The notes under the pieces: model-generated
The model's database searches: none
The model's input: only the letters and a program-made list of their open reading frames with translations
Told to the model about the DNA's origin: nothing
Made by a program: the position numbers and the translations under genes
Shown here: one piece after another, positions 1-9,234 of the stretch
How positions within the stretch are numbered: position 1 is the first letter of the stretch
How the letters are laid out: each line of letters opens with the position of its first letter
Source: a virus
Virus record (IMG/VR): IMGVR_UViG_3300027816_000180
Coordinates: 1 to 41,376 of that record
Length of the DNA stretch: 41,376 nucleotides
Reading direction: 5' to 3' (one strand)

Positions 1-123
1 TCGGTCAATGTATTATCTATAAATATTTTATATTGCTCACCATTCTTTGCTGTAAAATCAATTCCAGCTTCACTTACTTTCTTCTGATACAATTCCTTAG
101 CGCCGCCAACAGCCTTTTGCATA
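1..123. repeat. Exact 123-bp copy of 41051-41173
   Basis: Bases 1-123 are identical to 41051-41173 and begin at the very first base. Identity then drops sharply: 124-326 and 41174-41376 still align without gaps but differ at about 39 of 203 positions (about 81% identity). Both copies are read in the same minus-strand frame. This pattern fits a circular genome whose ends overlap, with a variant at one end, or an internal domain duplication that broke the assembly. Confidence 0.95.
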
Positions 124-2432
124 AACAGCTTGCCAAGTCTTTTGACAGCTCGGTATCCATGGAACTCTAACATTTTAATAGCTTGAGTTTTATTTTTCCC
201 AAACGATTTTGAATTAAAAACAACTAAAGGTGATCCGTTATCAACAGCCAACTTCTCAGCTGTCTCAAGTAAGGCTGCAGTGTTTGAGGTAAGTTCTGGA
301 TCATAATTAAACTGGTTCACGTCAACGACTGCAGTTCCATCCATGCCTCTTGATAAGCGCATGTTCATAGATGATTTACCATCAAGTGATTTAAATGTTA
401 CTGATTCGTCCTCTTGAACTTCAGTTGTTAGAACTTCATTTGCGCCTTGATTATAGATGGTCGCGATATCAATGTTCGGCATATCAGCTTTTGAATTAAA
501 GAAGTTAATCTTAACGCCGTACTCTTTATAGATATCTGCAGGCATTTGACCTGTCTTATACCCAAGCATCTCAAGCTGCTTACTAAATACAATCGCATTA
601 TTCTTAGCCTCTTTAGGTGACATGCCGCCATTTCGAAGCTGCTCTTCGACGCTCTTTAAAACTTCTTTGGCTGAGGATTCAACAGTCGCGATCTCTTCGT
701 CTGACTTTCCCTCTTTGGCCTTATTGTATTCAGCCTCGACATCAGCCTTGTCTTGCTCGATCTGCTCTTTCATTTCATTTGGAGTCATGCCGTCAACTTT
801 AAACTTAACGTCATTCTTAATGCCTTGATAGTATTCAGTGCCAGCGACTTTATCAGCCATGATAGATGTCTTAACTTCAATGACGCCGCTCTCTGATTCA
901 GATGCTTTTGAGAACTCTTGGTTTATTCCCATCTCTAAAGCAAGCTGCTCTGGAGTCTTATTCATACTCTGAGCGTAGGATTTAAACCCATCCTGATTAA
1001 TGTAAATACTTTCTATTGAGCCATCTTTAGTCATCTGCTCAACGAGCTCTTTGTATTTCTCTGGAGATCTCTTTTTTAAATTTGAATCAACAGCGTTATT
1101 CTCAAGCGCTTGATACATCTGTTGATCAGCCTTCATCTCTTTAACTTGAGACATCTTTCGAACTGCATCAGCAACAGCGACAGGTCCAGTGATGCCGCCT
1201 CCCATAACAGTACCGATAGAGGCTGAGGTTAAGAACTGTTTACCGATATCATCTAAAGCATTCTCATCAATGCCAGTGACAACTTTACCAGATTGCTGAG
1301 CGACTGTGGTTAAGCCCTCGCCAAGACCTTCAATCCCAGCGCCTATACCTAATGATCCAAGTCCGCTAATAATAATCTGCTTTGCTGTTTTCTCTCCGAC
1401 AATCTTTTTAACAGAGTTTTCCATGAGCTTAAATGCTTTAACATTTGTCATGCTCTCAAAGACTGTTTCAGCTGTCCCTGATATTGTAGCTTGAGCAAGG
1501 GCTGCGTCTGCGTTCTTTCCTTTTTCCATGGCCTCAGCAAAATCACCTGATGCCGTTGTAACACCTGCTCCAGCAAATCCTACAGCGCCGTAACCAGTCG
1601 CATATGCCAATGCTAGACCGACAGTCATCGGAGCTTGAGATGCCGCTTGAACAAATAATATTCTGCCAGCCTCTGCGATGTTTCCATTCTGAGCTTCAGC
1701 GATAAAGTCTTTTGATAATGTGGGCGCTGATTCAGTTAGAGTCTTTGCGTAAGTATCAAGGGATCTGGTTAATGGATTATCTCGAAATACCTTTGTGGCC
1801 TCTGCGACCTTTGTCGGATTAAAACCAAAATCCTCTTCTCGTCCAGCAAAAAACACACTGTTCTTATCTGTCTGAGATTTTCCTGTTGGATCTTCGAATT
1901 CAAATCCAAGATCCTTCATTCTTTGAATTTCAGCCTGGCGACCGAACTCACTCAATGCCCCTGCAATATATGAAGGCGACTTCAATAAATTAGATCCAAT
2001 GTCTCGAACAACTCCAGCCATTAATCCTTTGCCAAGATCAGACCATGTGGATGTTTCTTGAACCTTATCTTCAAGCTTAAAGTATTTATCAAGCTCGTCT
2101 TTGGTTAAAGCTAAGTTGTCTGGATCTGAAACGTATTCAACAGTCTTTGGTTTATCTAGTTTGTTGTCATCGAGCTTTTGTTTTAATAAGGCAGCCTCAC
2201 GCCTTTTCATTAATGAGTCATAGTTTTGTTCGGCAAAATCAGATTTTACACCTAGAGCTTGAGCAAGGCTTGTGACCTTACCATGTTGGTCTGGATTTTT
2301 TTTTGCAGCTGATTCTGATGCAGAATAGATCTCCGATTTTTGCTGCTCTTTAATCGCATTCTCGTAAGGATTATCGTCTACTTCATCAGGTATGCCGTTT
2401 TGAATCGCCTCTAAAAAAGAATTATTTTCCAC
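1..2432 (-). CDS. Giant internal virion/DNA-ejection protein, N-terminal part (runs off the left end)
   Basis: This is the first 810 codons of a very large protein; the reading frame is still open at base 1 and continues in frame at 41050 if the window is circular. The start is a GTG at 2432: the in-frame codon five positions upstream is a stop, and GAGA lies just before the GTG. It overlaps the stop of the gp15-like gene by 11 nt. The N-terminus is charged and helical. Three Gly/Ala-rich hydrophobic stretches follow at roughly residues 258-295, 351-378 and 401-425, of the kind expected in proteins that insert into or cross membranes during DNA ejection. A charged helical region and a GNAT-like segment around residues 720-790 (motif FHGYRAVKR) come next. 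Its position after gp14- and gp15-like genes matches T7 gp16, but the full protein would be about 2,161 aa, far larger than gp16. The role is inferred from position and composition. Confidence 0.85.
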   Translation of the reverse strand, partial: MENNSFLEAIQNGIPDEVDDNPYENAIKEQQKSEIYSASESAAKKNPDQHGKVTSLAQALGVKSDFAEQNYDSLMKRREAALLKQKLDDNKLDKPKTVEYVSDPDNLALTKDELDKYFKLEDKVQETSTWSDLGKGLMAGVVRDIGSNLLKSPSYIAGALSEFGRQAEIQRMKDLGFEFEDPTGKSQTDKNSVFFAGREEDFGFNPTKVAEATKVFRDNPLTRSLDTYAKTLTESAPTLSKDFIAEAQNGNIAEAGRILFVQAASQAPMTVGLALAYATGYGAVGFAGAGVTTASGDFAEAMEKGKNADAALAQATISGTAETVFESMTNVKAFKLMENSVKKIVGEKTAKQIIISGLGSLGIGAGIEGLGEGLTTVAQQSGKVVTGIDENALDDIGKQFLTSASIGTVMGGGITGPVAVADAVRKMSQVKEMKADQQMYQALENNAVDSNLKKRSPEKYKELVEQMTKDGSIESIYINQDGFKSYAQSMNKTPEQLALEMGINQEFSKASESESGVIEVKTSIMADKVAGTEYYQGIKNDVKFKVDGMTPNEMKEQIEQDKADVEAEYNKAKEGKSDEEIATVESSAKEVLKSVEEQLRNGGMSPKEAKNNAIVFSKQLEMLGYKTGQMPADIYKEYGVKINFFNSKADMPNIDIATIYNQGANEVLTTEVQEDESVTFKSLDGKSSMNMRLSRGMDGTAVVDVNQFNYDPELTSNTAALLETAEKLAVDNGSPLVVFNSKSFGKNKTQAIKMLEFHGYRAVKRLGKLFMQKAVGGAKELYQKKVSEAGIDFTAKNGEQYKIFIDNTLT

Positions 2433-4050
2433 TTTGATTTCTCGTCAGTATGTAAGCTTTTAAAATGTTCGCCTCGTTTACAGGTTTTCCGGTAGCCTTA
2501 AGCCCCTGAACTACTCTCTCTCTGTCTTTGTCAGAAATATCATCCATCTCATAAAGAGGCTTATCCAATCCCCAAGGAACCACCATTTCGGAAACATATT
2601 GATTGGCAATATTCTGAACTTCATCGTCTGTTAAATTTCTGCCTTTTTCTTTTTTCGCACGAGCAATTGAGCTGTTAACCTTCAGCTCATACTTAGCTAT
2701 TTTTTCTTTATTATCGCCAAGGCCAGCTGACTTATAAACTCTCTGCATTATTTGAAGATCACTAAATGCGCCGTCTAACTCTTTGCCGACAGAATCCTTA
2801 CCTTCTCTAATGTTTTTCTGAAGAGCTAATAGCTTTTCAAAACGAGGACCAGACAAGTTTGGAAGGTCTTTGGTTAATTCATAAGCTGCAAATTTTTCTC
2901 TAGATTCTGGATCAGATGCCATTTTGTAAAGCTCAGAATATAAAACACCATCATCTCTTAATGGGTTTCTATTTATATGCGCCTCTAGTTTTGCTTTAGT
3001 TTCTGGTCTTAGCCCTGCAATCATATTTGCGTTCTTAGGAGCTACTGATCCAGTCTTGTCGAATTCAGTTGCAAGTCTTGTAACAATATCCATTTCTCTA
3101 TCGTAGTCAGCTTGTCTTTGTTGACCATAAACTCTTGGAATTTTTGATTCAGCTAATTCTCGAAGTCTTGGGTTTTCAATTTTACTCGCCTCTTTCAAAG
3201 CAGCCTTTTCATCCAATCCTTTTTTCATTACATCATCAGTAAACCTTTGAACGAAACCAAGGCTTGAACTTTCTCTAACTACCTCTTCAACTTTTTCTCT
3301 ACCATGGACAATGAGGTCTTTGTTTTCTTTGTAATATGTTTCGGCTGTCAAATCATCGCCGTTGGCTACCATCCTAGAAATAACTCCAGCATGAGTTTGA
3401 GATTCTGCCATCTGTATGTTGAGCTTCATCGTCTCTGCATCCCAGCCTTGATTCTCTCCAAACTTCTGAATTTCTTCTTTTTGCCGAATTATAGATTTCT
3501 TAACAGCTTTTGGATCTTGGTATGTATTTATCGCAGATTGCCTTTCAGACTGCATGTAGGATTTAAATGTATCGGCTTGATACTTCTCAATTTCATTGCC
3601 GACGTGCTTTTGAATTTGCCTATCGATCATTTGTTTTTTTTGTAAAGCTCTTTGTTCAAAAATAGCCTTTTGTCTTGGTCCAGACATACCAGATATAATC
3701 TCAGTTTGAATTTTTGAGAATGCTTCATTTGTCATTTTTGGAACTTCAAATGCGTCTTTTCCTCGCTTATAAAATGCGCCCTGATTTTTTCGAACACCAG
3801 TGCCGTCATCTTCTCCAGGATTATATAAAAATTGAGTTTCCCAATCATTAAGTTTTCTCTCAGCTTCCATGACTGCAATCTCATCAGCCCTATCCATTAC
3901 ACTTTCTGTAAGATTTTCTAAGGCTCCACCAACTTGAGCAAGACCTCTACCGCCCCCAAAACTTTCAATTCCTTGCTCTTCTCTTACTCTTATATTTGGC
4001 CCTAATACTTCTTGAGTTTGAGCAACGCCGTAACGTGGAACGCTTGGCAT
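2422..4050 (-). CDS. Internal virion protein, T7 gp15-like (ejectosome component)
   Basis: The protein is 542 aa, almost entirely charged alpha-helix, with no signal peptide or obvious membrane segment. The N-terminus (PSVPRYGVAQTQEVLGP) and the helical body with repeated Lys/Glu/Gln patterns resemble the large helical inner-core proteins of T7-like podoviruses. These are carried in the capsid and form part of the conduit that carries DNA into the cell. The start is an ATG at 4050 with a strong ribosome site (AAGGAGG, 7 nt spacing). It follows the gp14-like gene by one base and overlaps the giant protein gene by 11 nt, so the three ejection proteins are translationally linked. The assignment rests mainly on gene order plus overall character; no catalytic motif is visible. 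Confidence 0.75.
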   Translation of the reverse strand: MPSVPRYGVAQTQEVLGPNIRVREEQGIESFGGGRGLAQVGGALENLTESVMDRADEIAVMEAERKLNDWETQFLYNPGEDDGTGVRKNQGAFYKRGKDAFEVPKMTNEAFSKIQTEIISGMSGPRQKAIFEQRALQKKQMIDRQIQKHVGNEIEKYQADTFKSYMQSERQSAINTYQDPKAVKKSIIRQKEEIQKFGENQGWDAETMKLNIQMAESQTHAGVISRMVANGDDLTAETYYKENKDLIVHGREKVEEVVRESSSLGFVQRFTDDVMKKGLDEKAALKEASKIENPRLRELAESKIPRVYGQQRQADYDREMDIVTRLATEFDKTGSVAPKNANMIAGLRPETKAKLEAHINRNPLRDDGVLYSELYKMASDPESREKFAAYELTKDLPNLSGPRFEKLLALQKNIREGKDSVGKELDGAFSDLQIMQRVYKSAGLGDNKEKIAKYELKVNSSIARAKKEKGRNLTDDEVQNIANQYVSEMVVPWGLDKPLYEMDDISDKDRERVVQGLKATGKPVNEANILKAYILTRNQSGK

Positions 4051-4051
4051 T

Positions 4052-4552
4052 TTATTCCTCCTTATACGCTCTATCGAAATATCCCTGTTTGTTTAATGTC
4101 CTTGCCGCAGAGATTCCTCCAGATAAAATAGACTGGCGACCTTGGCTCATGGCAGTTGTCATCCCAATTCTAGCGGCTCTCGATCTTTCTTCAGCCTCGG
4201 CCTGATATCCCATAGCAGTGAGAAACGCATTATTTCTAATTGTTTCAATTTCTTCAACACCCGCAGCAAATGCTTCCTCTTGAATCAAAGCTGCCGATCC
4301 TGTTCTTACATCAATTCCTTGCGCTGCAAATCCAGCTCTCTGAGATCCAACAATTTGATTGATTTTTTTCTGGGCTCTAATCGCATCAATCCCGCCTTGC
4401 CTTAAAATTTTTTGAGCTTGAAGCTCGGCATTTCGCTGATTAATTCTAGACATTTCATTTTGATAGTTAGCTTGAGCCTCCATTGAGGTCGCCTGTGCGA
4501 TACCTTGACCTAATTGCAAACCAGCCATTGCCGCAGCAAATTGCCAAGCCAT
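4052..4552 (-). CDS. Internal virion protein, T7 gp14-like
   Basis: The protein is 166 aa with an Ala/Gly/Gln-rich N-terminus (MAWQFAAAMAGLQLGQGIAQ) followed by a long helix rich in Gln, Ala and Arg. A central GxxAQGIDVRTGSA stretch is typical of the gp14-like family in podoviruses. In T7, gp14 leaves the virion and sits in the outer membrane to start the DNA channel; the same role is inferred here. It lies between the tail tubular protein B gene and the gp15-like gene, exactly as in T7-like late operons, separated from both by at most one base. The N-terminal amphipathic, small-residue helix would suit membrane insertion. Confidence 0.8.
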   Translation of the reverse strand: MAWQFAAAMAGLQLGQGIAQATSMEAQANYQNEMSRINQRNAELQAQKILRQGGIDAIRAQKKINQIVGSQRAGFAAQGIDVRTGSAALIQEEAFAAGVEEIETIRNNAFLTAMGYQAEAEERSRAARIGMTTAMSQGRQSILSGGISAARTLNKQGYFDRAYKEE

Positions 4553-7204
4553 TTAAGAACCTCCAGGAAATGGAATATAACCAGTGGGCGCAATACTTAA
4601 AATTGAACATGGAACAGGATCGGTCTGACGAATAAAAACCCGTCCATTGTTGTTCCAAGTCGCCTCTGTAATAATATCAATCGGATCTGTCTCAAGATCA
4701 ACAGGACTGTCATAAGGCTCATCTTCTCTTATTTTTAACTCTGTAAGCCCATCAAGAAATGAAACAGATTCATTTGGTGGCCTCGTGCCAGCCCAAAGTC
4801 CACGAGTGTTTTCAACAAACATTGACACTTTCGAAATAAGTTTGTTTCGATCAATCATTGTTGATGAACCAGGCATATCAATGTTTAACGTCTCAATGTC
4901 TGATGTAATCGGAATCCCTACATAAATGACAGCATAATTTTCTGTTAATGTTATTTGTCCATTTGTAACAGTAACTTGAACATAGGCGGGGTTATTTGGA
5001 TTTGCCACTACAAGACCATCGGAATAAACAGAAACAGATTGACCTTCAAGATGCCAAAGTCCGCTCAAAACATCCACGGCTCTCGCCCATTCATTTACGG
5101 CAACAGATCTTAAAGTGGTTGGAACAGTTCTATTTGGCCGTCCAGTTACAACGGTGCCAGACGTATAGGAATCAATTGTAAATCTAATTACTGAACCGTC
5201 AGTATCTATAAGTTGAATTTCATTTCCTACATCAGCCGTCGTAAAATAAGACGTGCTAGACGTTAAAGTCAAAGTATCCGTATAAAGCCAGCCAGACCCA
5301 GAAAGAGTCATTGTATGTGATCCGTTTGTATTTCTACCGTCATAAGATAAATGAGAATCAAGGATCGCAATGTCTCTGACATCTGAAATTTTTCTTGTGA
5401 CAAATTTTTCAATATATCTTCTTGTTTCTCCATTAACCACTCTTCGTATTGATAAATATAAAGTATCTTCTGAACCCTCAGGAATAGAACAAACACTCTC
5501 AACTACTCCATTTTCAAAATCATGCTGATGCCATGCAAGCATTTGCTGCTCTCTAATGTATGTCATGCCAAGCATCGTGCCGTCATCTCGAACCATCCAA
5601 AGTATTGAGTGAGGTATTTGCTGATAAGCCCAATCTAAAAGAGTGTAGTCATCAACCAAATGAGAACTATAAATTGAAAGTTCATCGCCAGTATAGTCAT
5701 TAGATTCAAATTTAAAATTGATGTCCCTAACATTATTGCCACGAGCTTGAACATATACCGCGCTATTTCCAATAACAATCGGAGATAAACGAGCATTAGA
5801 TCCATTGTAAGATGACTGTCTGGTATTGATAGCAGACGGCGTAAGCGTCCCACCATTATCACCATTTGCAACAAACTCGCCCGATTCTGTAAACATAAGA
5901 AGAACGCCAAGATCAACCAAGTGATGGACCTCATTAACCTGACGCCCAGATAAATTAAAAATAATAGCGTCATCATCTTGTATCGGATTAGAAGTTGAGA
6001 AGTCATAAAATGACGCTGTTTTTGATGCATAGACTTTTTCTATATCGTTATTTGTATTGGCTAAAACAAGCCTTTGTTGATAATAAGTAATGGCCGAAGG
6101 ATAATCCCCAGATGCATTAAAATCCTCTGTTATCCTTGGAGGAGTGTCAGCCGTGTTTATATCATAACCAATATCAACAAATGAAGTAACGCCGGATGCA
6201 ATACCAATAAAACCGAAAACTCCGTTTGTTTCTCTGTATATATTAAAATCTAATTGAGAAGCCGTAAATCCATAAAGCGAAGTCAAAGACCATGAAACTG
6301 TAATTGAGTTTGTCGAGCTAAGAGTGGCATTTCCATTTGTAACTGTCGCAAGATAAGCACCACTAGGAGGGACTGTTTTCAAAGTCGTCTCTTGTCCTGT
6401 TAGAGGATTAAATGCTGTTACTGTATATTTATAAGTCCTTGCGCCAGTCGTTCCATTTTGAACTGCAGTAATTGATGTAGGATAATCAATCTGAGCTTCA
6501 AATGTTATTGCAGCCAATGTCCAGCTTGCATCGCCAGTTCTGGACAAATTCTGAGGTGCATGTCCAGGGTGAACGATTGTCAGGACATCAGCAGATTGAA
6601 CAAACTTTAATTCTGATAAATCATTTTCAGAATACGGAGTTGTTATTTCATAAATCTCTTCAATTGTTCCGCCTGAAGTATACGCTCCAAATGAAGTTGA
6701 ATTCACATTTGTATTATTCATGTAGTGAATGTGAAATGTATTTGCAGTTGTATTCACATTCTTAACTATAAACTGTCTATTGTTTAAATAATTTCCCATC
6801 GGTCCAGATATGCCAGACAATAAAATATGATCATCATTTGCATAATTGTCCGCGCCTGAATAAGTAATTACAGCCGGATTCGCATTTGTAATTCCTGTTA
6901 TTGATTGACCATCTCTTTTTATATATTCGCCATTCTTAATTACGCGCATATAAAATCGGCCAAATTCTAGGCAATATGTTTGATTAACATTAAAAACAAA
7001 AGGGATTAATCTTACAGTTCTGTTTTGGTTTTTTGCCTCACCAACAAACTGAGTTCCCGGTCTGTTTGATACTCCGCCATGTCTCATGACATAAAAATTA
7101 CGACAAGTCCTTAATGCATTTTGATATTTTGCAACATCAGTTCGAGCATAAAGAGAAGGGCTCAACTCACCAGATGAGAAACTTTTTTGCATAATGGCCG
7201 TCAT
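4553..7204 (-). CDS. Tail tubular protein B / nozzle (T7 gp12-like)
   Basis: At 883 aa it is close to the usual length for gp12-like nozzle proteins. The N-terminus is diagnostic: QKSFSSGELSPSLYARTD, then a segment with CRNFYVMRHGGVSNRPGT and FVGEAKN, a pattern conserved across gp12-like proteins. The rest is beta-rich with Thr/Asn-rich loops, consistent with the beta-propeller fold of the nozzle. It forms the distal tail tube to which fibres attach and through which DNA leaves. The start is ATG at 7204, directly after the stop of the small upstream gene, and it is followed immediately by gp14-like. Nothing is missing or frameshifted. Confidence 0.93.
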   Translation of the reverse strand: MTAIMQKSFSSGELSPSLYARTDVAKYQNALRTCRNFYVMRHGGVSNRPGTQFVGEAKNQNRTVRLIPFVFNVNQTYCLEFGRFYMRVIKNGEYIKRDGQSITGITNANPAVITYSGADNYANDDHILLSGISGPMGNYLNNRQFIVKNVNTTANTFHIHYMNNTNVNSTSFGAYTSGGTIEEIYEITTPYSENDLSELKFVQSADVLTIVHPGHAPQNLSRTGDASWTLAAITFEAQIDYPTSITAVQNGTTGARTYKYTVTAFNPLTGQETTLKTVPPSGAYLATVTNGNATLSSTNSITVSWSLTSLYGFTASQLDFNIYRETNGVFGFIGIASGVTSFVDIGYDINTADTPPRITEDFNASGDYPSAITYYQQRLVLANTNNDIEKVYASKTASFYDFSTSNPIQDDDAIIFNLSGRQVNEVHHLVDLGVLLMFTESGEFVANGDNGGTLTPSAINTRQSSYNGSNARLSPIVIGNSAVYVQARGNNVRDINFKFESNDYTGDELSIYSSHLVDDYTLLDWAYQQIPHSILWMVRDDGTMLGMTYIREQQMLAWHQHDFENGVVESVCSIPEGSEDTLYLSIRRVVNGETRRYIEKFVTRKISDVRDIAILDSHLSYDGRNTNGSHTMTLSGSGWLYTDTLTLTSSTSYFTTADVGNEIQLIDTDGSVIRFTIDSYTSGTVVTGRPNRTVPTTLRSVAVNEWARAVDVLSGLWHLEGQSVSVYSDGLVVANPNNPAYVQVTVTNGQITLTENYAVIYVGIPITSDIETLNIDMPGSSTMIDRNKLISKVSMFVENTRGLWAGTRPPNESVSFLDGLTELKIREDEPYDSPVDLETDPIDIITEATWNNNGRVFIRQTDPVPCSILSIAPTGYIPFPGGS

Positions 7205-7206
7205 GA

Positions 7207-7563
7207 TTAGTCCTCGTCTTCAGTTTCGCTTTCTCCATAAAGCGCCTCACTTGGATCTTTAAGTTTTTTATCTGAATCTGATTCAAGTTCCATTTCAATG
7301 ATTTGAATTTCCATGGTCTTTGCACCTTCATCTAATCGCTGGCCAACAACCATGACAGTCGCTTCCATGCTCATCTTAGATCCAATCGAAGGGAGCTCTT
7401 TAAGTCCCAGCATATCTAACTCGCTTTGGCTTAAATACAAACGAAGACAATAAGGATACTTTGGCTCACTCGGTTTTTCAGCAAGACCTTTGTTTGAGTA
7501 GCCAACATTTGCGACAACCTCGTCACTCATCGCCATCATTTTATTTAATGCCATGCTTTTCAT
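7207..7563 (-). CDS. Small conserved phage virion protein (YPY-type)
   Basis: The protein is 118 aa. I place the start at the ATG at 7563, two bases after the gp11 stop, because AAGGG lies 7 nt upstream; a longer frame starting at 7620 would overlap gp11 by 56 nt. The core reads PKYPYCLRLYLSQSELDMLG followed by short beta strands and an acidic tail ending ESETEDED. Small proteins with this YPY-L-L pattern are common beside head and tail genes of phages and are usually annotated as virion or capsid-associated; the molecular role is not established from sequence. Its place between the gp11- and gp12-like genes supports a structural role. Confidence 0.7.
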   Translation of the reverse strand: MKSMALNKMMAMSDEVVANVGYSNKGLAEKPSEPKYPYCLRLYLSQSELDMLGLKELPSIGSKMSMEATVMVVGQRLDEGAKTMEIQIIEMELESDSDKKLKDPSEALYGESETEDED

Positions 7564-7564
7564 T

Positions 7565-8170
7565 TTAATCCCTTGCTGCAATTGATTCAGTGTCTTGTCT
7601 AGTTGAGGAGTTGTCCTCATTGAATTTATTTGCGCTGGCTTTGCTTATTTCTATTTCATATTTTTGCATTGCCTTGTCACTAAGATTAAACGGATCACCC
7701 GCCGTAAGTCTTGGCCCTATATAGTGTGCAAGCCTATAACTAAGAGCAATAACAAAATCACTTGGAAATAAATCAGCCGATTCTTCGTTTTTCGTGTATT
7801 CAATTTGTGCATCCTGTTGATCCGTATAAATCAAAAGACCTTGGTCATCTTGAACTATTTTGTAAACAACTTTTGTTGCCTCAGTGTCATCTCTAAATCC
7901 TGACAAAATCCTTCTCACAAAAAGGCAATCAACAGGATATCTGTATGAGTAAGCCCATTCAGTTGTTGGATCTTCTTCGACTAAACCTAGATTTACAAAC
8001 CTAGTTGAAAATGGCCATGGATAATCATTGAGAACAGCTTTTCTCGCCTCATCATAAAACCTACGACAAGCCGCTGCTTCTTTCGATTGCTCAGTTGTTA
8101 CATTAGCAATTTCTTTTGAAATACCTAAATGCGATATTGCAATGTTGCAAATATCTGTCTTTGAAGCCAT
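7565..8170 (-). CDS. Tail tubular protein A / adaptor (T7 gp11-like)
   Basis: The protein is 201 aa, matching the family length. The N-terminal signature is classic for gp11: KTDICNIAISHLGI, then ACRRFYDEARKAVLNDYPWPF, then a region with YRYPVDCLFVRRI. These proteins form the dodecameric ring between portal and nozzle that closes the head after packaging. The start is ATG at 8170, overlapping the preceding stop as TAATG, which implies coupled translation. The C-terminus is helical, as in the family. No unusual features are seen. Confidence 0.92.
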   Translation of the reverse strand: MASKTDICNIAISHLGISKEIANVTTEQSKEAAACRRFYDEARKAVLNDYPWPFSTRFVNLGLVEEDPTTEWAYSYRYPVDCLFVRRILSGFRDDTEATKVVYKIVQDDQGLLIYTDQQDAQIEYTKNEESADLFPSDFVIALSYRLAHYIGPRLTAGDPFNLSDKAMQKYEIEISKASANKFNEDNSSTRQDTESIAARD

Positions 8171-8478
8171 TAGAACCTACCAATAGCTAGAACAGAAACA
8201 CCTGCAGCTGTTGTTATTTTCCAACCTGGAGAAGTCGCATTTCTGCAAACGGCTCCAATTATTACAGAGTATGTTCCAATTGGAGTATTGTTAGGAACAA
8301 TCGTTATTGCAGTGCCGTTTCCATCTTTTATTTGAACTTGAGCGGTGGCCGCAGTTGTAACATTCACGACAAGTCTTTCAAGAATTTGACCTACGGCGGG
8401 AGCAGATGAAACAGCAGCGTCGGTCTGAGATGCGGCAACGGCGGTGTATGTTGTATTAAAATCATAACGTGGCCCCAT
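8170..8478 (-). CDS. Small beta-rich virion protein, unrecognised
   Basis: The protein is 102 aa with alternating hydrophobic and Thr/Ala residues throughout, suggesting a beta-sandwich. There are no Lys-rich or nucleic-acid-binding motifs. The start is ATG at 8478 with GGGAG 6 nt upstream. It is the first gene after the terminator at 8493-8516 and is coupled (TAATG) to the gp11-like gene. Position and composition suggest a head decoration or head-tail joining protein, but I do not recognise the family. Confidence 0.65.
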   Translation of the reverse strand: MGPRYDFNTTYTAVAASQTDAAVSSAPAVGQILERLVVNVTTAATAQVQIKDGNGTAITIVPNNTPIGTYSVIIGAVCRNATSPGWKITTAAGVSVLAIGRF

Positions 8479-8492
8479 AATTATCTCCCAAG

Positions 8493-8516
8493 AAAAAAGG
8501 GGAGCGAACTCCCCTT
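8493..8516 (-). terminator. Intrinsic terminator with UUCG tetraloop
   Basis: Read on the minus strand, an 8-bp stem AAGGGGAG/CTCCCCTT closes a TTCG loop and runs into six T residues. Four-base UUCG loops are exceptionally stable. It lies just below the 73-aa gene and above the small beta-rich gene, so it would cut transcription between head genes and tail genes, much as T7 terminates after its capsid gene. Confidence 0.85.
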
Positions 8517-8521
8517 AGTTT

Positions 8522-8743
8522 TTAGATCACTTCGTCGCTAGACGATTTTGGTAACTCGATCTTTTCTTTTGATTTCTGAGCAGCTTTTTTTTCGTCAACA
8601 GGCACACACCACAATGGAGCAATCTGTACGCCGTTGCTATCGTATTTAAAAAACTTCTCATCGATATCAAAGATCTGTCCTTCTCGAACTCTTCTGTGAT
8701 CGATATAACCTAACTTAGTAGCCTTAGCTTTAATCTTAGCCAT
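8522..8743 (-). CDS. Small basic/acidic protein beside capsid genes, unrecognised
   Basis: The protein is 73 aa. The N-terminus is Lys-rich (AKIKAKATKLGYIDHRR), the middle resembles a small beta barrel (VREGQIFDIDEKFFKYD, then PLWCVPVD), and the C-terminus is charged. Short SH3-like proteins of this type are often encoded beside phage capsid genes. The ATG at 8743 has AAGGAG 8 nt upstream. It sits between the cement gene and a strong terminator. No function can be assigned. Confidence 0.65.
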   Translation of the reverse strand: MAKIKAKATKLGYIDHRRVREGQIFDIDEKFFKYDSNGVQIAPLWCVPVDEKKAAQKSKEKIELPKSSSDEVI

Positions 8744-8755
8744 CTAACGATCTCC

Positions 8756-9181
8756 TTAAGAAACAACAAATCCATCTGGATAAACGTAATCATTTTGAAC
8801 CATACTCATTGGCATCAAATGAGTAGTTACCGTGATGGTAGGAGTAGTTCCACCCATTGTATAGTTAACACGAATGTAACGCTCTGTCGCAACACCTGGA
8901 GGTATTGGCAAAACATATTTCGCGCCAGCTGCAAAAGATGAAAACGTAGGGCTCACTACAACAGATGTTGCAGATGAAAAGCCAGCATTGTCATCAGATT
9001 GCAAAGTCGCAATCATAGTTGGCGTAGTTCCAGCCATTGCAACGTCACATCCAATAACAACACACATTGGCTCGCCTACTCCAAGACGGCGTTCTTGTCC
9101 AAGATCAATAAGATCTGTGGAAGCTGCAGTCACAGTCAATGCTTGTGCATTTGAAAATAAATTCTCTCTATCAACGAACAT
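8756..9181 (-). CDS. Capsid cement protein, Bbp16 family
   Basis: The protein is 141 aa. I place the start at the ATG at 9181, preceded by a perfect AAGGAG with 7 nt spacing; a longer frame from 9217 would begin inside the terminator hairpin. The N-terminus (FVDRENLFSNAQALTVTAAS, then DLGQERRLGVGEPM) is characteristic of the Bbp16 capsid cement family first described in Bordetella phage BPP-1, where trimers of it stabilise the shell. The C-terminus is beta-rich with a conserved YVYPDG end. It lies directly after the Bbp17-like capsid gene, as in BPP-1, separated by a terminator that may set a lower cement-to-capsid ratio. Confidence 0.85.
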   Translation of the reverse strand: MFVDRENLFSNAQALTVTAASTDLIDLGQERRLGVGEPMCVVIGCDVAMAGTTPTMIATLQSDDNAGFSSATSVVVSPTFSSFAAGAKYVLPIPPGVATERYIRVNYTMGGTTPTITVTTHLMPMSMVQNDYVYPDGFVVS

Positions 9182-9203
9182 AATAAACTCCTTTTTAAAA
9201 TTG

Positions 9204-9227
9204 AAAAAGGGGAGCAAAATGCCCCCC
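9204..9227 (-). terminator. Intrinsic terminator after the capsid gene
   Basis: On the minus strand an 8-bp stem (GGGGGGCA with TGCTCCCC, one G-U pair) closes a TTT loop and is followed by five T residues. It begins 8 bases after the capsid stop and ends just before the ribosome site of the cement gene. It probably works as a leaky attenuator. Confidence 0.8.
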
Positions 9228-9234
9228 GATTAAA

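Noticed and set aside
7564-7620. Longer start of the YPY-type protein at 7620
   Set aside because: It would overlap gp11 by 56 nt and lacks a ribosome site, while ATG 7563 has AAGGG at good distance.
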